NCBI RefSeq assembly: GCF_006476065.1
Contig: NZ_ML636798.1
Coordinates: 2,244,207-2,308,206 of the forward strand
DNA length: 64,000 bases
From: Cognatiluteimonas lumbrici
GTDB taxonomy: Bacteria > Pseudomonadota > Gammaproteobacteria > Xanthomonadales > Xanthomonadaceae
Reading direction: 5' to 3'
Positions 15,069-25,546 of this stretch are shown here, in pieces. Made by a program: the position numbers and the translations under genes. The notes under the pieces were generated by a model that saw only the letters and a program-made list of their open reading frames with translations, had not been told where the DNA came from and ran no database searches. The first letter of the stretch is position 1. Every line of letters begins with the position of its first letter.

Positions 15069-17084
15069 ATGAGCACTGTAATCGACACCTCCGGCAAGGG
15101 CCGCAACGTCGGCACCAACATCTGGCTGGGACTGCTGGTCCTGTCGCTGCTGGTGTTCGGCGCCAACACCGCGTACTCGATCACCAAGGCGCAGCGCCTG
15201 GGCGGTGCCAGTTCCGCGGCCTCGAACCTGCAGGTGAACTCGCAGCGGCTCGCCAACCAGGGTCGCGACGCGGTCGGCGGCGACGCGCAGGCGTTCGCCC
15301 AGTTCCGCGAGACGCGCCAGCAGATCGTCGACGACGTGCGCCTGCTCAACGAGCGCTTCGGCGACCAGCCGGGCGTCTCCGGCCCGATCGAGACCGTGAC
15401 CACCACCTGGCTGCCGCTGTCGAAGAGCGCCGAGGCGGTGATCGCGTCGGAAGAGGCGGTGACCGGCCTGGCCGGCAACGCCAACAGCTTCGTGCAGAAG
15501 GTGCCGCAGCTGCAGGCGCAGATGGACGAGGTGGTGCGCGCGATGCTGGCCAGCGGGTCGGCCTCCTCGCAGGTCTACCTGGCGGTGCGCGAGGGCATCC
15601 TCGCGGCGACCATGGCGCGCCGCGTCGCCGAGATCCAGGCCGGTGGTCCCGGCGCGCAGATCGCGGGCGACGCGCTGGCGCGCGACGCCGGCGTGTTCAG
15701 CCAGGTGCTGGACGGCTTCCGCGAAGGCGGCACCGGCGAGGCGCAGAAGGTCAATGCGCCGGCCGCGGTGGCCTCGCTCAACCAGGCCAGCGCGCTGTGG
15801 AACGAGATGCGCGAGGACCTGGACGCGATCCTCGGCAGCTCCGAGAACCTGTTCCGCGCACAGGCCGCGGCGGACTCCATCGCCGCCGGCTCGGACAAGC
15901 TGCTGTCCGACAGCGAGACCCTGTTCGGCGCGCTGACCGCGTTCGGTTCGCTGAAGGACACCTCGATCATCGGCGGCGTGTGGGTGTCGATCGTATCCGG
16001 CGCGCTGGCGCTGTTCTCGCTGCTGATGGTGGTGGTCAGCATCAACCGCGCGAACCGCAAGCGTTACGAGACCACGATGGAGCTCAACAACCGCAACCAG
16101 GAGGCGATCATGCGCCTGCTGGACGAGATGGGCTCGCTCGCGGAAGGCGACCTGACGGTGAAGGCGACGGTGACCGAGGACATGACCGGCGCGATCGCGG
16201 ACTCGATCAACTTCGCGGTCGAGCAGCTCCGCAGCCTGGTGCAGACGATCACCGACACTTCGGTGCAGGTGGCGTCCAGCGCGCAGGAAACGCAGGCCAC
16301 CGCCATGCACCTGGCCGAGGCCGCGGAGCACCAGGCCACCGAGATCAACTCGGCCTCGGACCGGATCAACGAGATCGCGGCGAGCATCAACCAGGTGTCG
16401 CGCAACTCCGCCGAGTCCGCGGAAGTGGCGCAGCGCTCGGTGCAGATCGCGACCAACGGCGCCGGCGTCGTGCGCCAGACGATCCAGGGCATGGACAACA
16501 TCCGCGACCAGATCCAGGAGACCTCGAAGCGCATCAAGCGCCTCGGCGAGTCCTCGCAGGAAATCGGCTCGATCGTGGAACTGATCAACGACATCTCGGA
16601 ACAGACCAACATCCTCGCGCTGAACGCGGCCATCCAGGCGGCATCGGCGGGCGAGGCGGGCCGCGGCTTCGCGGTGGTGGCGGACGAAGTGCAGCGCCTC
16701 GCCGAACGCTCCTCGAACGCGACCAAGCGGATCGAGTCGCTGGTGCAGACGATTCAGGCCGACACCAACGAAGCGGTCAGCTCGATGGAACAGACGACCT
16801 CGGAAGTGGTGGCGGGCGCGCGACTGGCCGAGGACGCCGGTACCGCGCTGGGCGAGATCGAAAACGTGTCGACCAACCTCGCCGACCTCATCCAGGGCAT
16901 CTCCAACGCCGCGCAGCAGCAGACCGCGGCGGCGACCAACATCACCCAGGCGATGAACACGATCCAGTCGATCACCGCGCAGACCTCGCAGGGCGCGAGC
17001 CAGACCGCACAGTCGATCGGAAACCTCGCGCAGCTGGCCGCGGACCTGCGTCGCTCGGTCGCCGACTTCAAGCTGCCGGCCTGA
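15069..17084 (+). CDS. pilJ: Methyl-accepting chemotaxis protein PilJ
   Basis: The protein has 671 residues. TM1 is at about 14-34, a periplasmic PilJ-type helical sensor domain at about 35-300, and TM2 at about 303-325. A HAMP-like segment ([19 protein letters not shown]) and a coiled-coil MCP signalling domain follow. The hairpin tip contains [31 protein letters not shown]. The EMG and AEGDLT pattern matches PilJ of Pseudomonas. It senses surface contact or pilus state and signals through PilI to ChpA. The ATG at 15069 follows a CGAGG-like stretch. Confidence 0.94.
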   Translation: MSTVIDTSGKGRNVGTNIWLGLLVLSLLVFGANTAYSITKAQRLGGASSAASNLQVNSQRLANQGRDAVGGDAQAFAQFRETRQQIVDDVRLLNERFGDQPGVSGPIETVTTTWLPLSKSAEAVIASEEAVTGLAGNANSFVQKVPQLQAQMDEVVRAMLASGSASSQVYLAVREGILAATMARRVAEIQAGGPGAQIAGDALARDAGVFSQVLDGFREGGTGEAQKVNAPAAVASLNQASALWNEMREDLDAILGSSENLFRAQAAADSIAAGSDKLLSDSETLFGALTAFGSLKDTSIIGGVWVSIVSGALALFSLLMVVVSINRANRKRYETTMELNNRNQEAIMRLLDEMGSLAEGDLTVKATVTEDMTGAIADSINFAVEQLRSLVQTITDTSVQVASSAQETQATAMHLAEAAEHQATEINSASDRINEIAASINQVSRNSAESAEVAQRSVQIATNGAGVVRQTIQGMDNIRDQIQETSKRIKRLGESSQEIGSIVELINDISEQTNILALNAAIQAASAGEAGRGFAVVADEVQRLAERSSNATKRIESLVQTIQADTNEAVSSMEQTTSEVVAGARLAEDAGTALGEIENVSTNLADLIQGISNAAQQQTAAATNITQAMNTIQSITAQTSQGASQTAQSIGNLAQLAADLRRSVADFKLPA

Positions 17085-17112
17085 TCGCGCGAGGCAGGGG
17101 AAGAACCGCAAG

Positions 17113-20100
17113 ATGAGCACAGCGCTGCGCGACGCGATCGACTACACCACGCTGGGCTGGGTCAAGCCGGAGCTGGACGAGACCCTGCGCCAGGCGCGGA
17201 CCGAGATCGAGGCGTTCGCCGAGGACTTGTCCGACGTCGCGCGGATGGACGCCTGCGCCGGGCGCCTGCACCAGGTGCAGGGCACGCTGCGCATGGTCGA
17301 GCTGTACGCCCCGGCCCGCGTGGCCGAGGAGATGGAGCAGCTTGCGCAGGCCTTGCAGGAAGGCAAGGTCGAGGCGCGCGAGGAGGCCTGCGCGACGCTG
17401 ATGCGCGGCGTGGTGCTGCTGCCCGACTACCTCGAGCGCCTGCAGGGCGGCCACAAGGACATCCCGGTGGTGCTGTTGCCGCTGCTCAACGAGCTGCGCG
17501 CCGCGCGCGGTGCGTCGGAGCTCGGGGAAAGCGTGCTGTTCGCCCCCGACCTGCAGCGGCCGCTGCCGGAGACGTTGCCCGCCGGCGACGCCGGCGCGTC
17601 CACCGAATCCCTGTTGGCGGGCCTCGACCAGGCGCTCGCCGACTGGCCGCGGGACGGCAGGCCGTTGTCCTACGTCCCGCTCTCCGAGGCGGTCGACGGG
17701 CTGGTCGGCAAGGTCTCCGGCGAGGCCGTGCAGCGCATGCTGTGGGTGGCCTCGTCCGTGGCCGCGGCACTGCGCGACGGTGCCCTGCAGACGGTGCCCG
17801 CGCTGCACGACGCCTTTGCCGGGGTCGCGCGCGAAGTGCGCCGCGCCGTCGCCGGCGCGCCGCCCACCGGGCGCGCCGAGGCGGTGCTGGAGCCGACCCG
17901 CGAACTGCTCTACCAGGTGGCGCACGGCGGCGGCGACCACCCCGCGCTGCGCGCGCTGCGCGACACCTTCGAGCTCGAGCGCCAGGTGCAGGCGCCCAGC
18001 GAATCCGAGCTCGCGCACGCACAGGGCAGCCTCAGCGGCCACAACCGCGCGCTGCTCGACACCGTGTCCGGCGCGATCAAGGAAGACCTGCTCCGGGTCA
18101 AGGACGCGCTCGACCTGCACCTGCGCAGCGGCCAGTCCGATGTCTCCGGGCTGCAGCCGCAGGTCCAGGCACTGGCCACCATCGCCGACACCCTGGGCAT
18201 GCTCGGGCTGGAGGGCGCGCGCGAACTCGTGCAGCGCCAGCGCGACACCCTGGACGGCATGCTCCACGGCGCCGGCGGCGTGGACGAAGGCACCCTGCTG
18301 GACATCGCCGCGGCGCTGCTGTTCGTGGACGCGTCGCTCGAGGAACAGGTCGAGCGGCTCGGCGCGCCCGCGGGCTCCGACGACCTGCTCGCCAACGAAT
18401 CGCGCAAGGTCACCGAAGCGCTCGCACGCGAAGCGATCGCCAACTTCGCCGATGCCCGCCAGGCCTTCGTGGCCTTCGTGGAAACCAACTGGGACCATGC
18501 CGAACTGGCCGAGGTGCCGCGCCTGCTGGGCGAGGTGTCCGGCGCGCTGCAGATGCTCGACCTGCCGCAGCCGGCGCACTACCTGGCCGGCGTGCGCGCC
18601 TATACCGAACGCGAACTGATCGGCAAGGCGCGCGTGCCCAGCGGCCGCCAGCTGGACACCCTGGCCGATGCGCTCGCCAGCCTGGAGTACTACCTCGAGG
18701 CGCTGCGCGAGCAGCGCCCGAACCGCGACGACATCCTCGATGTCGCCCGCAACAGCCTCGAGGCCCTGAACTACTGGCCGATCCCCGAGGCGCCGGCGGC
18801 ACCGCAGCCGCCACCGCAGGCACTCGCGCCGGCACTCCCGCCCACCCGCGATGCCGCGGACCGGACGGCAGTGCCTCCCGCCGGCGACGTGGACGCCACC
18901 GCGCGTTTCCTGGCCGGCTTCGAGGACAACACGGGCGCCGCCCCGGCAGCGCCTGCGCAGGCCGCGCCGCCCGCGCCCGCGCCGACGCCGACGCCAGTGC
19001 CTCCGGCACCGCCGGCGCACGCCCCGGCCCCGGTCGGCACCGGCGACGCCGGCGGCTTCGAGACCACCGGCGACGAGATCGACGACGAGATCCGCGAGAT
19101 CTTCCTCGAGGAGTTCGAGGAGGAGATCGCGAACCTGTCGACGCTGCTCCCCGAGTGGCGTGCCGATCCCGAGTCGCTCGAACAGTTGCGCCCGATCCGC
19201 CGCGTGTTCCATACCCTCAAGGGCAGCGGACGCCTGGTCGGCGCCAAGGTGCTGGGCGAGTTCGCGTGGAAGGTCGAGAACATGCTCAACCGCGTGCTCG
19301 ACGGCTCGCGCCCGGCCAGCCCCGCCGTGGTGGCCCTGGTCGGCGCCGCCCACGACACGCTGCCGCAACTGCTGTCGGCGCTGCGCGGTGACGGCGGCCT
19401 GGTCGCCGACCTGGCCGGCATCCAGGCGCTGGCCGATCGCATCGCGGCCGGCGAGGAGGCTTTCCTCGCGCCGGCGCCCGCCGCCGCGCCCGAGCCCGCC
19501 GCCGAATCCGACACCGCATCCGACGCTGCGCCCACCGAGGCCGACGTCGGGCCCGCGGCAGACGAAGCACCCCAGGCGCCGGCGGCGGCCGAAGCCGAGG
19601 GCATTCCGGCCAGCGTGGACGCCGTGCTGCTGGAGATCCTGGACGCCGAGGTCGGCGGGCACCTGGTGACCCTCGACCGCTGGCTCGCCGCGGTGCGCGA
19701 AACACCGGCCCCCGCCAGCGATGCATTGCTGCGCGCGATCCACACCATGAACGGCGCCTTCGCGATGACCGAGGTGCCTGCGATCACGCACGCGCTGACG
19801 CCGGCCGAGGGCTACATCAAGCGCATGCTCGCCGCTGGCACCACGGTCACCGCGGAGGGCGTCGCCGCGCTCTCGGCGCTGGGCGACGCGGTGCGCGCCA
19901 CGATCTCGGCGCTGCACACCAGGGCCCCGCGCGTGCAGCCCTGCGACGCGCTCGGCGCGCGTCTGTCGGCGCTGCGCGACAGCCTGCCGGACGTCCAGGT
20001 GCCGCCGCTGCACGACGAGGACGCCCACGGCGCCGCCCCCTTCGGCGGGCCCGACCTCAGCGACTTCGTCGACACGACGGCGCTGGAGCAGGGGCTGGCG

Positions 20101-23049
20101 GGCCGCGACGACACCCCGGGCGCGCACGCCAGCGAACCCGACGTGAGCAGCGGCATCGACGCCGCCCAGCTCGAGATCGCGCGCCTGGAAGCCGAGCGCC
20201 TCGAGCGCGAGGCCGAGGCGGCCGCGCAGCTCGAGGGCGAGCGGCTCGCAGCCGAGCGCGCCGCGGCGGAACGCGCCGAGGCGGAGCGCGCCGAGGCGGA
20301 ACGGATCGAAGCCGAACGCCTCGAAGCCGAACGCCTCGAAGCCGAACGCCTCGCCGCAGAGCGTGCGGAGGCCGAACGGCAAGCTGCGGAGCGTGCCGAA
20401 GCCGAGCGCCAGGCCGCGGAGCGTGCCGAGGCCGAACGCCTGGAAGCCGAGCGGGTGGCGGCCGAAGCCGCCGCAGCGGAGCGCGCCGAGGCCGAACGCC
20501 TCGAAGCCGAGCGCGTGGCCGCCGAAGCCGCCGAAGCCGAGCGTCTCGAGGCCGAGCGGGTGGCCGCAGAAGCCCAACGCCTCGAAGCCGAGCGCCAGGC
20601 CGCGGAGCGCGCCGAAGCCGAGCGCGCCGCCGAGGCGGCACGCGCGCAGGCCCGCGGCCAGGCCGAACGGATTCCGGCGTTCCCGGACGACCCGGACGAA
20701 GCCCTCGACCTCACCGGCCTGGATCCGGACCTGGTGGACATCTTCGTCGAGGAGGGCATGGACCTGCTCGACCACGCCGACGGCCTGGTCGCCAGGCTGC
20801 AGGCGGAGCCCGGCGAGGGCGACGCGCTGGTCGGCCTGCAGCGCGACCTGCATACGCTGAAGGGCGGCGCGCGCATGGCCGGCATCATGGCGGTCGGCGA
20901 GCTCGGCCATGCCATGGAGTCGCTGCTCGAGGCGGTGGTGGAACAGCGCGTCGAACTCGGACGCGACGGCATCCCGTTGATGGAGCGCGGCATCGACCGG
21001 CTGCACGCCATGGTCAGCCGCGTCGGCGCGCGCCGCGCCATCGCGATGCCGGCCGCGATGATCGCGGAATTCGATGCCCGCGCCCGTGGCGAGGCCTACG
21101 TCCCGACGCAGGCCGACGCCGCCGCGCCCGCGCAACAGCCGAAGGCAGAGACGCTCAAGCCGCTGTCGGCGCCGATCAGCGACCAGCCGGCCGGCGACGA
21201 CGACGACGTCGCGGTGCGCGCCCCGCAGGAACAGGTCCGCGTCCGCGCCGACCTGCTCGACCGCCTGGTCAACTACGCCGGCGAGGTCGCCATCTACCGC
21301 GCACGCCTCGAGCAGCAGCTCGGTGCGTTCCGCTCGGCCATGGGCGAGATGGAGCAGACCAACGCGCGCCTGCGCGACCAGCTGCGCCGCCTCGACAGCG
21401 AGACCGAGGCGCAGATCATCGCGCGCTACCAGCGCGAGCACGAGAACGACGACGAGACCTTCGATCCGCTCGAACTGGACCGCTTCTCGACCCTGCAGCA
21501 GCTTTCGCGCGGCCTGGCCGAATCGGCCGCCGACCTGAGCAGCCTGCAGCAGTCGCTGGACGACCTGACCCGCCAGTACGAAACCCTGCTGCTGCAGCAG
21601 TCGCGGGTGAGCTCGGAACTGCAGGAAGGCCTCATGCGCACGCGCATGGTGCCGTTCGACGCGCTGGTGCCGCGCCTGCGACGCGTGGTGCGCCAGGCCG
21701 CGAGCGAAACCGGCAAGCAGGCCCAGCTCAAGCTCGAGGGCGCCCAGGGCGAGCTCGACCGCAACGTGCTCGAGCACATGACCGCTCCGCTGGAGCACAT
21801 GCTCCGCAACGCCATTGCGCACGGCCTGGAATCGCCGCAGGCACGGCGCAAGGCGGGCAAGCCCGAGCAGGGCACCGTTCGCATCGCGGTCCGCCGCGAA
21901 GGCTCGGAAGTGGTGCTCGAGGTGTCCGACGACGGCGCCGGCCTCGACCGCCGCGCGATCCGCGCGCGCGCCGAGCAGCGCGGCCTGGTCCAACCCGGCG
22001 CGGTCCTGTCCGACAGTGCGCTGGATGCGCTGATCTTCGAGCCCGGCTTCTCCACCGCCGACGAGGTCAGCCGGCTGGCCGGCCGCGGCGTCGGCATGGA
22101 CGTGGTCGCGAGCGAGGTCCGCCAGCTCGGCGGCAGCTTCGACATCCGCACCCGCAAGGGGCAGGGCACCACCTTCCTGCTGCACCTGCCGCAGACCCTC
22201 GCGGTCACCCAGGCCGTGTTCGTGCGCGTGGGCGAAACCAGCTTCGCGGTCCCGATCGCGTCGGTGCGCGGCGTCGGCCGCATCACCCGCGAGGAGTTCG
22301 AGAAGGAAGGCGCCACCTACGAGTACGGCGGCGAGGACTACGCCCTGCACGACCTCGGGATGCTGCTCGGCCAGGGTGCGTCGAAGGCGGAGGGCCAGCT
22401 GCAGATGCCGCTGCTGCTGATCCGCGCCGGCGACCTGCGCGCGGCGGTCGCCATCGACCAGGTCATGGGCAACCGCGAGATCGTTGTGAAGCCGGTGGGC
22501 CCGCAAGTGGCCTCGCTGCCGGGCATCTTCGGCGCGACCATCATGGGCGACGGCAGCGTGGTGGTGATCCTCGACATCGCGCCGCTGGTGCGCCGCCAGT
22601 CCGCCGGCCCGCGCGAAGTGGAGCCGATGCCGGCGGTGGAGGCGCGCAAGGTGCCGCTGGTGATGGTGGTCGACGACTCGGTCACCATGCGCAAGGTCAC
22701 CGGCCGCGTGCTCGAACGCCACAACTTCGAGGTCGGCACGGCCAAGGACGGCGTGGACGCGCTGGAGCGCATGGCCGAGCGCGTGCCGGACCTGATGCTG
22801 CTCGACATCGAGATGCCGCGCATGGACGGCTACGAGCTGGCGACGCAGATGAAGGCCGATCCGCGCCTGCGCGACGTGCCGATCATCATGATCACCTCGC
22901 GCACCGGCGAGAAGCACCGCCAGCGCGCGCTGGAGCTCGGCGTGCAGCGCTACCTCGGCAAGCCCTACCAGGAGCACGAGCTGCTGCGCAACGTGTTCGA
23001 ACTGCTGGCCGCGGGCGGCATGCCGGCGCCGGAGCAGGGCAATGGCTGA
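17113..23049 (+). CDS. chpA: Hybrid chemosensory histidine kinase ChpA/PilL
   Basis: This very large protein of 1978 residues is the kinase hub of the Pil-Chp system. In order it has a helical N-terminal region (1-560); a proline/alanine linker; a first Hpt domain with H700 in HTLKGSG; a second, weaker Hpt with H877 in HTMNGAF; an E/A/R-rich repeat helix (about 1018-1183); a third Hpt with H1247 in HTLKGGA; a dimerisation helix; a HATPase domain with N1566 in [10 protein letters not shown] and G boxes SDDGAG and GRGVGMD; a CheW-like regulatory domain; and a C-terminal receiver with D1898 in [13 protein letters not shown]. aeruginosa ChpA has six Hpt plus Ser/Thr variants, so this version has fewer recognisable phosphotransfer sites. 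The last 8 nt overlap the next gene. Confidence 0.94.
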   Translation: MSTALRDAIDYTTLGWVKPELDETLRQARTEIEAFAEDLSDVARMDACAGRLHQVQGTLRMVELYAPARVAEEMEQLAQALQEGKVEAREEACATLMRGVVLLPDYLERLQGGHKDIPVVLLPLLNELRAARGASELGESVLFAPDLQRPLPETLPAGDAGASTESLLAGLDQALADWPRDGRPLSYVPLSEAVDGLVGKVSGEAVQRMLWVASSVAAALRDGALQTVPALHDAFAGVAREVRRAVAGAPPTGRAEAVLEPTRELLYQVAHGGGDHPALRALRDTFELERQVQAPSESELAHAQGSLSGHNRALLDTVSGAIKEDLLRVKDALDLHLRSGQSDVSGLQPQVQALATIADTLGMLGLEGARELVQRQRDTLDGMLHGAGGVDEGTLLDIAAALLFVDASLEEQVERLGAPAGSDDLLANESRKVTEALAREAIANFADARQAFVAFVETNWDHAELAEVPRLLGEVSGALQMLDLPQPAHYLAGVRAYTERELIGKARVPSGRQLDTLADALASLEYYLEALREQRPNRDDILDVARNSLEALNYWPIPEAPAAPQPPPQALAPALPPTRDAADRTAVPPAGDVDATARFLAGFEDNTGAAPAAPAQAAPPAPAPTPTPVPPAPPAHAPAPVGTGDAGGFETTGDEIDDEIREIFLEEFEEEIANLSTLLPEWRADPESLEQLRPIRRVFHTLKGSGRLVGAKVLGEFAWKVENMLNRVLDGSRPASPAVVALVGAAHDTLPQLLSALRGDGGLVADLAGIQALADRIAAGEEAFLAPAPAAAPEPAAESDTASDAAPTEADVGPAADEAPQAPAAAEAEGIPASVDAVLLEILDAEVGGHLVTLDRWLAAVRETPAPASDALLRAIHTMNGAFAMTEVPAITHALTPAEGYIKRMLAAGTTVTAEGVAALSALGDAVRATISALHTRAPRVQPCDALGARLSALRDSLPDVQVPPLHDEDAHGAAPFGGPDLSDFVDTTALEQGLAGRDDTPGAHASEPDVSSGIDAAQLEIARLEAERLEREAEAAAQLEGERLAAERAAAERAEAERAEAERIEAERLEAERLEAERLAAERAEAERQAAERAEAERQAAERAEAERLEAERVAAEAAAAERAEAERLEAERVAAEAAEAERLEAERVAAEAQRLEAERQAAERAEAERAAEAARAQARGQAERIPAFPDDPDEALDLTGLDPDLVDIFVEEGMDLLDHADGLVARLQAEPGEGDALVGLQRDLHTLKGGARMAGIMAVGELGHAMESLLEAVVEQRVELGRDGIPLMERGIDRLHAMVSRVGARRAIAMPAAMIAEFDARARGEAYVPTQADAAAPAQQPKAETLKPLSAPISDQPAGDDDDVAVRAPQEQVRVRADLLDRLVNYAGEVAIYRARLEQQLGAFRSAMGEMEQTNARLRDQLRRLDSETEAQIIARYQREHENDDETFDPLELDRFSTLQQLSRGLAESAADLSSLQQSLDDLTRQYETLLLQQSRVSSELQEGLMRTRMVPFDALVPRLRRVVRQAASETGKQAQLKLEGAQGELDRNVLEHMTAPLEHMLRNAIAHGLESPQARRKAGKPEQGTVRIAVRREGSEVVLEVSDDGAGLDRRAIRARAEQRGLVQPGAVLSDSALDALIFEPGFSTADEVSRLAGRGVGMDVVASEVRQLGGSFDIRTRKGQGTTFLLHLPQTLAVTQAVFVRVGETSFAVPIASVRGVGRITREEFEKEGATYEYGGEDYALHDLGMLLGQGASKAEGQLQMPLLLIRAGDLRAAVAIDQVMGNREIVVKPVGPQVASLPGIFGATIMGDGSVVVILDIAPLVRRQSAGPREVEPMPAVEARKVPLVMVVDDSVTMRKVTGRVLERHNFEVGTAKDGVDALERMAERVPDLMLLDIEMPRMDGYELATQMKADPRLRDVPIIMITSRTGEKHRQRALELGVQRYLGKPYQEHELLRNVFELLAAGGMPAPEQGNG
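20164..20660 (+). repeat. In-gene repeat encoding an E/A/R pentapeptide helix
   Basis: A run of 15-nt-related units (GCCGAACGCCTCGAA and variants) encodes about 30 imperfect pentapeptides such as [10 protein letters not shown] and EAERQ, in ChpA residues about 1018-1183. The units differ mostly by synonymous changes and by the fifth residue. Acidic and basic residues alternate with a spacing of about 3-4, the pattern of stable single alpha-helices, so the segment should be a rigid, charged rod. Confidence 0.85.
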
Positions 23050-24322
23050 GGCCACGCGGGTTGCGCTGCTCGCGCGGCCCGGCGGCGCCTGCGAGAAGCT
23101 GCAGGCCGCGTTGCAGCAGGCCGGTGCCGAGATCGTGCACGTGGCCGACCCGACGGCCGGCGACGTGGCTGCGCTGTCCGCGGCCGACCCGGCCGCGGTG
23201 CTGGTCGCGCTCGAGCCTGCGGTCGAGTCCGCGCTCGACGGCTTCGATGCCGTGCTGCAGGACCCGGCGCGGATCGTGATCTACGACGAGGCCGAGGTCG
23301 CCGCGGCGCGCGAGGGATGGGATGCCGCGCGCTGGGCGCGCCACCTGGCCGCCAAGCTCGCGGGCCATGGCGACGTGCTGCCGCCCGGCCGGGAGGACGG
23401 AACCGATCCCGCGCCGGCGCCCGGGGTCGTGCCGCCCGGGGAGCCGGAGATGGTGCTCGACGTGCTGCCGCCGGCGGAGCCGGAAACGGTACTCGACATG
23501 GTGCAGCCGTCCGGGCCGGAAGCGGCGCTGGAAGTGGAGTCGTTCGTGGAACCGGCCGCGGAACCCGCCGCGGAACCGCAGGTCGAGCCCGAGCCCCCGG
23601 CGCCGTCGCCCGGGATCACGCTGGAACTCGACGACGCGCCGGCGCTGGACGGCGCCCCGGCCGCCGCGGAGACGCGTGCGGTCACCCTCGAGTACAAGGG
23701 CGGCGGAGCGATCGAAGAGGCAGCGCTGGCCCCGGCTTCCGGCGACGACCCGTCACCGGCTGCCCCGGCCTTCGGGACCACGCTGACGCTGGAGCCGCAC
23801 GGCACCGGTGCGGTCGTGGTGCTCGCAGGGATCGGCGGCCCGGACGCAGTGCGCCAGTTCCTCGGCGCGCTTCCGGAAACCTTCCCGCGCCCGGTGCTCG
23901 TGCGCCAGCGGCTGGACGGCGGTCGCCACGACCGACTGGTGCGGCAGCTGCAGCGCGCCACCCCGCTGCCGGTGGAACTCGCCGTGGCCGGCTCGCCGGT
24001 GACGGCGGGCCACGTCTACATCGTGCCGGACGGCATGAGCACGACGGACGATGGCGCGACCCAGCGGTTCGCTGAGACCGGGCCCATGGGCCCGTTGCTG
24101 GGACTGCCCGCCGACGACAGCGCGCTGCTGCTGCTCAGCGGCGCCGACGCGGCGCAGGTGGACGAGATCATGGAACTGTCGGTCGCCGGGGCCCTGGTGG
24201 CCGGGCAGTCGCCCGAGGAATGCTTCGACAACGCGGCCCCCGGCGCGGTGATCGCGCGCGGCGCGGACGCCGGCTCGCCCGTGCAGCTCGCCGGGCGCGT
24301 CGCTGACCGCTGGAACAAGTGA
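23042..24322 (+). CDS. CheB-like protein lacking catalytic residues (ChpB position)
   Basis: The protein has 426 residues in three parts: a degenerate receiver-like N-terminus (1-105, no phosphoacceptor Asp; VALEP stands in its place), an acidic proline-rich linker (110-240), and a C-terminal domain alignable with CheB methylesterase (about 255-425). Relative to E. coli CheB, GASTGG becomes LAGIGG (Ser lost), TQHM becomes RQRL (His lost) and TGMGNDG becomes SGADAAQ (Asp lost). It is therefore probably not an esterase. It overlaps chpA by 8 nt and precedes a CheW gene, the position of chpB in Pseudomonas. Structural or adaptor function is inference. Confidence 0.82.
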   Translation: MAEATRVALLARPGGACEKLQAALQQAGAEIVHVADPTAGDVAALSAADPAAVLVALEPAVESALDGFDAVLQDPARIVIYDEAEVAAAREGWDAARWARHLAAKLAGHGDVLPPGREDGTDPAPAPGVVPPGEPEMVLDVLPPAEPETVLDMVQPSGPEAALEVESFVEPAAEPAAEPQVEPEPPAPSPGITLELDDAPALDGAPAAAETRAVTLEYKGGGAIEEAALAPASGDDPSPAAPAFGTTLTLEPHGTGAVVVLAGIGGPDAVRQFLGALPETFPRPVLVRQRLDGGRHDRLVRQLQRATPLPVELAVAGSPVTAGHVYIVPDGMSTTDDGATQRFAETGPMGPLLGLPADDSALLLLSGADAAQVDEIMELSVAGALVAGQSPEECFDNAAPGAVIARGADAGSPVQLAGRVADRWNK

Positions 24323-24332
24323 GGAAGCGAGC

Positions 24333-24797
24333 ATGAACACCGAAGCCAGGCCCGACATCCGCGGCGTGCTGATCCAGGTCACGGGCGCGCGCCTGCTGCT
24401 GCCCAACGCGACCATCGCCGAGGTGCTCTCGTTCGCAGACCCGGCGCCGATCGAGAACGCGCCGGAGTGGCTGCTCGGGCACATCCGCTGGCGCGGCTGG
24501 CAACTGCCGCTGGTCGCGTTCTCGCGCCTGGCCGGTATCGCCCGCGAAGAGGGCAGCCTCGGCAGCCGCGTGATCGTGCTGAAGGCGCTTGGCGAGACTC
24601 CGCGCACCCCGTACTTCGCGGTGCTGACCCAGGGCTTCCCGCGGCTGGTCACGGTGTCGGCCGCCGCGCTGGTGGCCGAGGAGACCGATCCGGCCGCGTT
24701 GCCCGACGGCGTGCAGGCGCGGGTGTCGCTCAACGACGAGCAGGCGCTGGTGCCCGACCTCGAACAGCTCGAGCAGCTGGTCGCCGAACACATGTAG
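24333..24797 (+). CDS. chpC: CheW-like protein (ChpC position)
   Basis: The protein has 154 residues and a single CheW domain: RGVLIQVTGARLLLPNATIAEV at the start, and PEWLLGHIRWRGWQLPLVAFSRLAG as the core (about 47-72). It corresponds in position to ChpC of the P. aeruginosa Pil-Chp cluster, a second adaptor that may link additional receptors. It lies 10 nt after the CheB-like gene. Its TAG stop (24795-24797) lies inside a palindrome that also provides the stop of the convergent rsmE. Confidence 0.87.
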   Translation: MNTEARPDIRGVLIQVTGARLLLPNATIAEVLSFADPAPIENAPEWLLGHIRWRGWQLPLVAFSRLAGIAREEGSLGSRVIVLKALGETPRTPYFAVLTQGFPRLVTVSAAALVAEETDPAALPDGVQARVSLNDEQALVPDLEQLEQLVAEHM

Positions 24798-24822
24798 GAG
24801 CGGCGCCAGCGCCGCTCCTACA
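24793..24822. repeat. Second REP-like palindrome with stops of both convergent genes
   Basis: A perfect 14-bp inverted repeat (arms 24793-24806 and 24809-24822, arm TGTAGGAGCGGCGC) encloses a 2-nt loop. The plus-strand TAG at 24795-24797 ends the CheW gene, and the minus-strand TAG at 24820-24818 ends rsmE. It shares TGTAGGAGCGGC with the palindrome at 4376-4400. It could terminate both transcripts. Confidence 0.78.
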
Positions 24823-25546
24823 GGTCCCCGAAACGCGCCTGCAAGGCGGCGATCGCGGCGATGCCCGCGGTCTCCGTGCGCAGCACGCGAGGCCCCAGGC
24901 GCAAGCCCTCGAAGCCCGCGGCCTGCAGCAGCTCGCGGTCGCGCGGCGACCAGCCGCCCTCCGGGCCGACCGCCAGCACGCAGCCGGACACGAGGCCTTC
25001 GAGCGTCCCGATCGAGCGCGGTGCCACCGGATCGAGCAGGAAGCGCGGCAGCGCCGGCAGCTCCGCCAGCGCGGCCTCCAGCGCCCGCGGCGCCGCCACC
25101 GCGGGGACGCGCGCGCGGCCGCACTGGCCGCAGGCCGACGCGACCACGCCGCGCCAGTGCGCGAGGCGCTTGTCGAGGCGCTCGCCCTGCAGGCGCACCT
25201 CGCTGCGCTCGCTGTCCACCGGCAGCACCTCCGCGACGCCGAGTTCGGTGGCTTTCTGCAGCACCAGGTCCATCTTCTCGCCGCGGGCGATGCCCTGCAG
25301 CAGCACGATGCGCAGCGGCGACTCGTTGTCCACCGGGCGCACGCCCACCACCTCGGCCTCGGCGCCGCGCTTGCCGATCGCCAGCAGGCGCGCTTCGTAG
25401 TCGTGGCCGTCGCCGTTGAACAGCACGAACGGATCGCCGCTGCGCAGGCGCAGCACGCGCGCCAGGTAGGCACTCGCGTCGGGCGGCAGCGCCACCACCG
25501 CGCCAGCCGACAGCGGCAGCTCCACGTACACCCGGGTCACGCGCAT
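24818..25546 (-). CDS. rsmE: 16S rRNA (uracil-1498-N3)-methyltransferase RsmE
   Basis: The protein has 242 residues. It has an N-terminal PUA-like domain with HYLARVLRLR-type residues (SAYLARVLRLRSGDPFVLF) and a C-terminal SPOUT methyltransferase. The SAM-binding knot is seen in LAVGPEGGWSPRDRELL and RLGPRVLRTETAG. It methylates U1498 of 16S rRNA in the 30S subunit. The ATG at 25546 lies 10 nt inside the end of bioA, so the two genes form an operon read from bioA. Confidence 0.94.
   Translation of the reverse strand: MRVTRVYVELPLSAGAVVALPPDASAYLARVLRLRSGDPFVLFNGDGHDYEARLLAIGKRGAEAEVVGVRPVDNESPLRIVLLQGIARGEKMDLVLQKATELGVAEVLPVDSERSEVRLQGERLDKRLAHWRGVVASACGQCGRARVPAVAAPRALEAALAELPALPRFLLDPVAPRSIGTLEGLVSGCVLAVGPEGGWSPRDRELLQAAGFEGLRLGPRVLRTETAGIAAIAALQARFGDL

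Noticed and set aside
20164-20660. Repetitive DNA that could be mistaken for a CRISPR or a VNTR.
   Set aside because: The units are 15-nt codon-phased variants of one pentapeptide with no spacers, and they lie in frame inside chpA.
17068-23055. A continuous open frame of nearly 2000 codons on the minus strand, antisense to chpA.
   Set aside because: High G+C codon bias (C/G at third positions) keeps antisense frames open. The translation is low-complexity, rich in H, R, Q and A, and without any family motif, whereas the plus frame is a complete ChpA.
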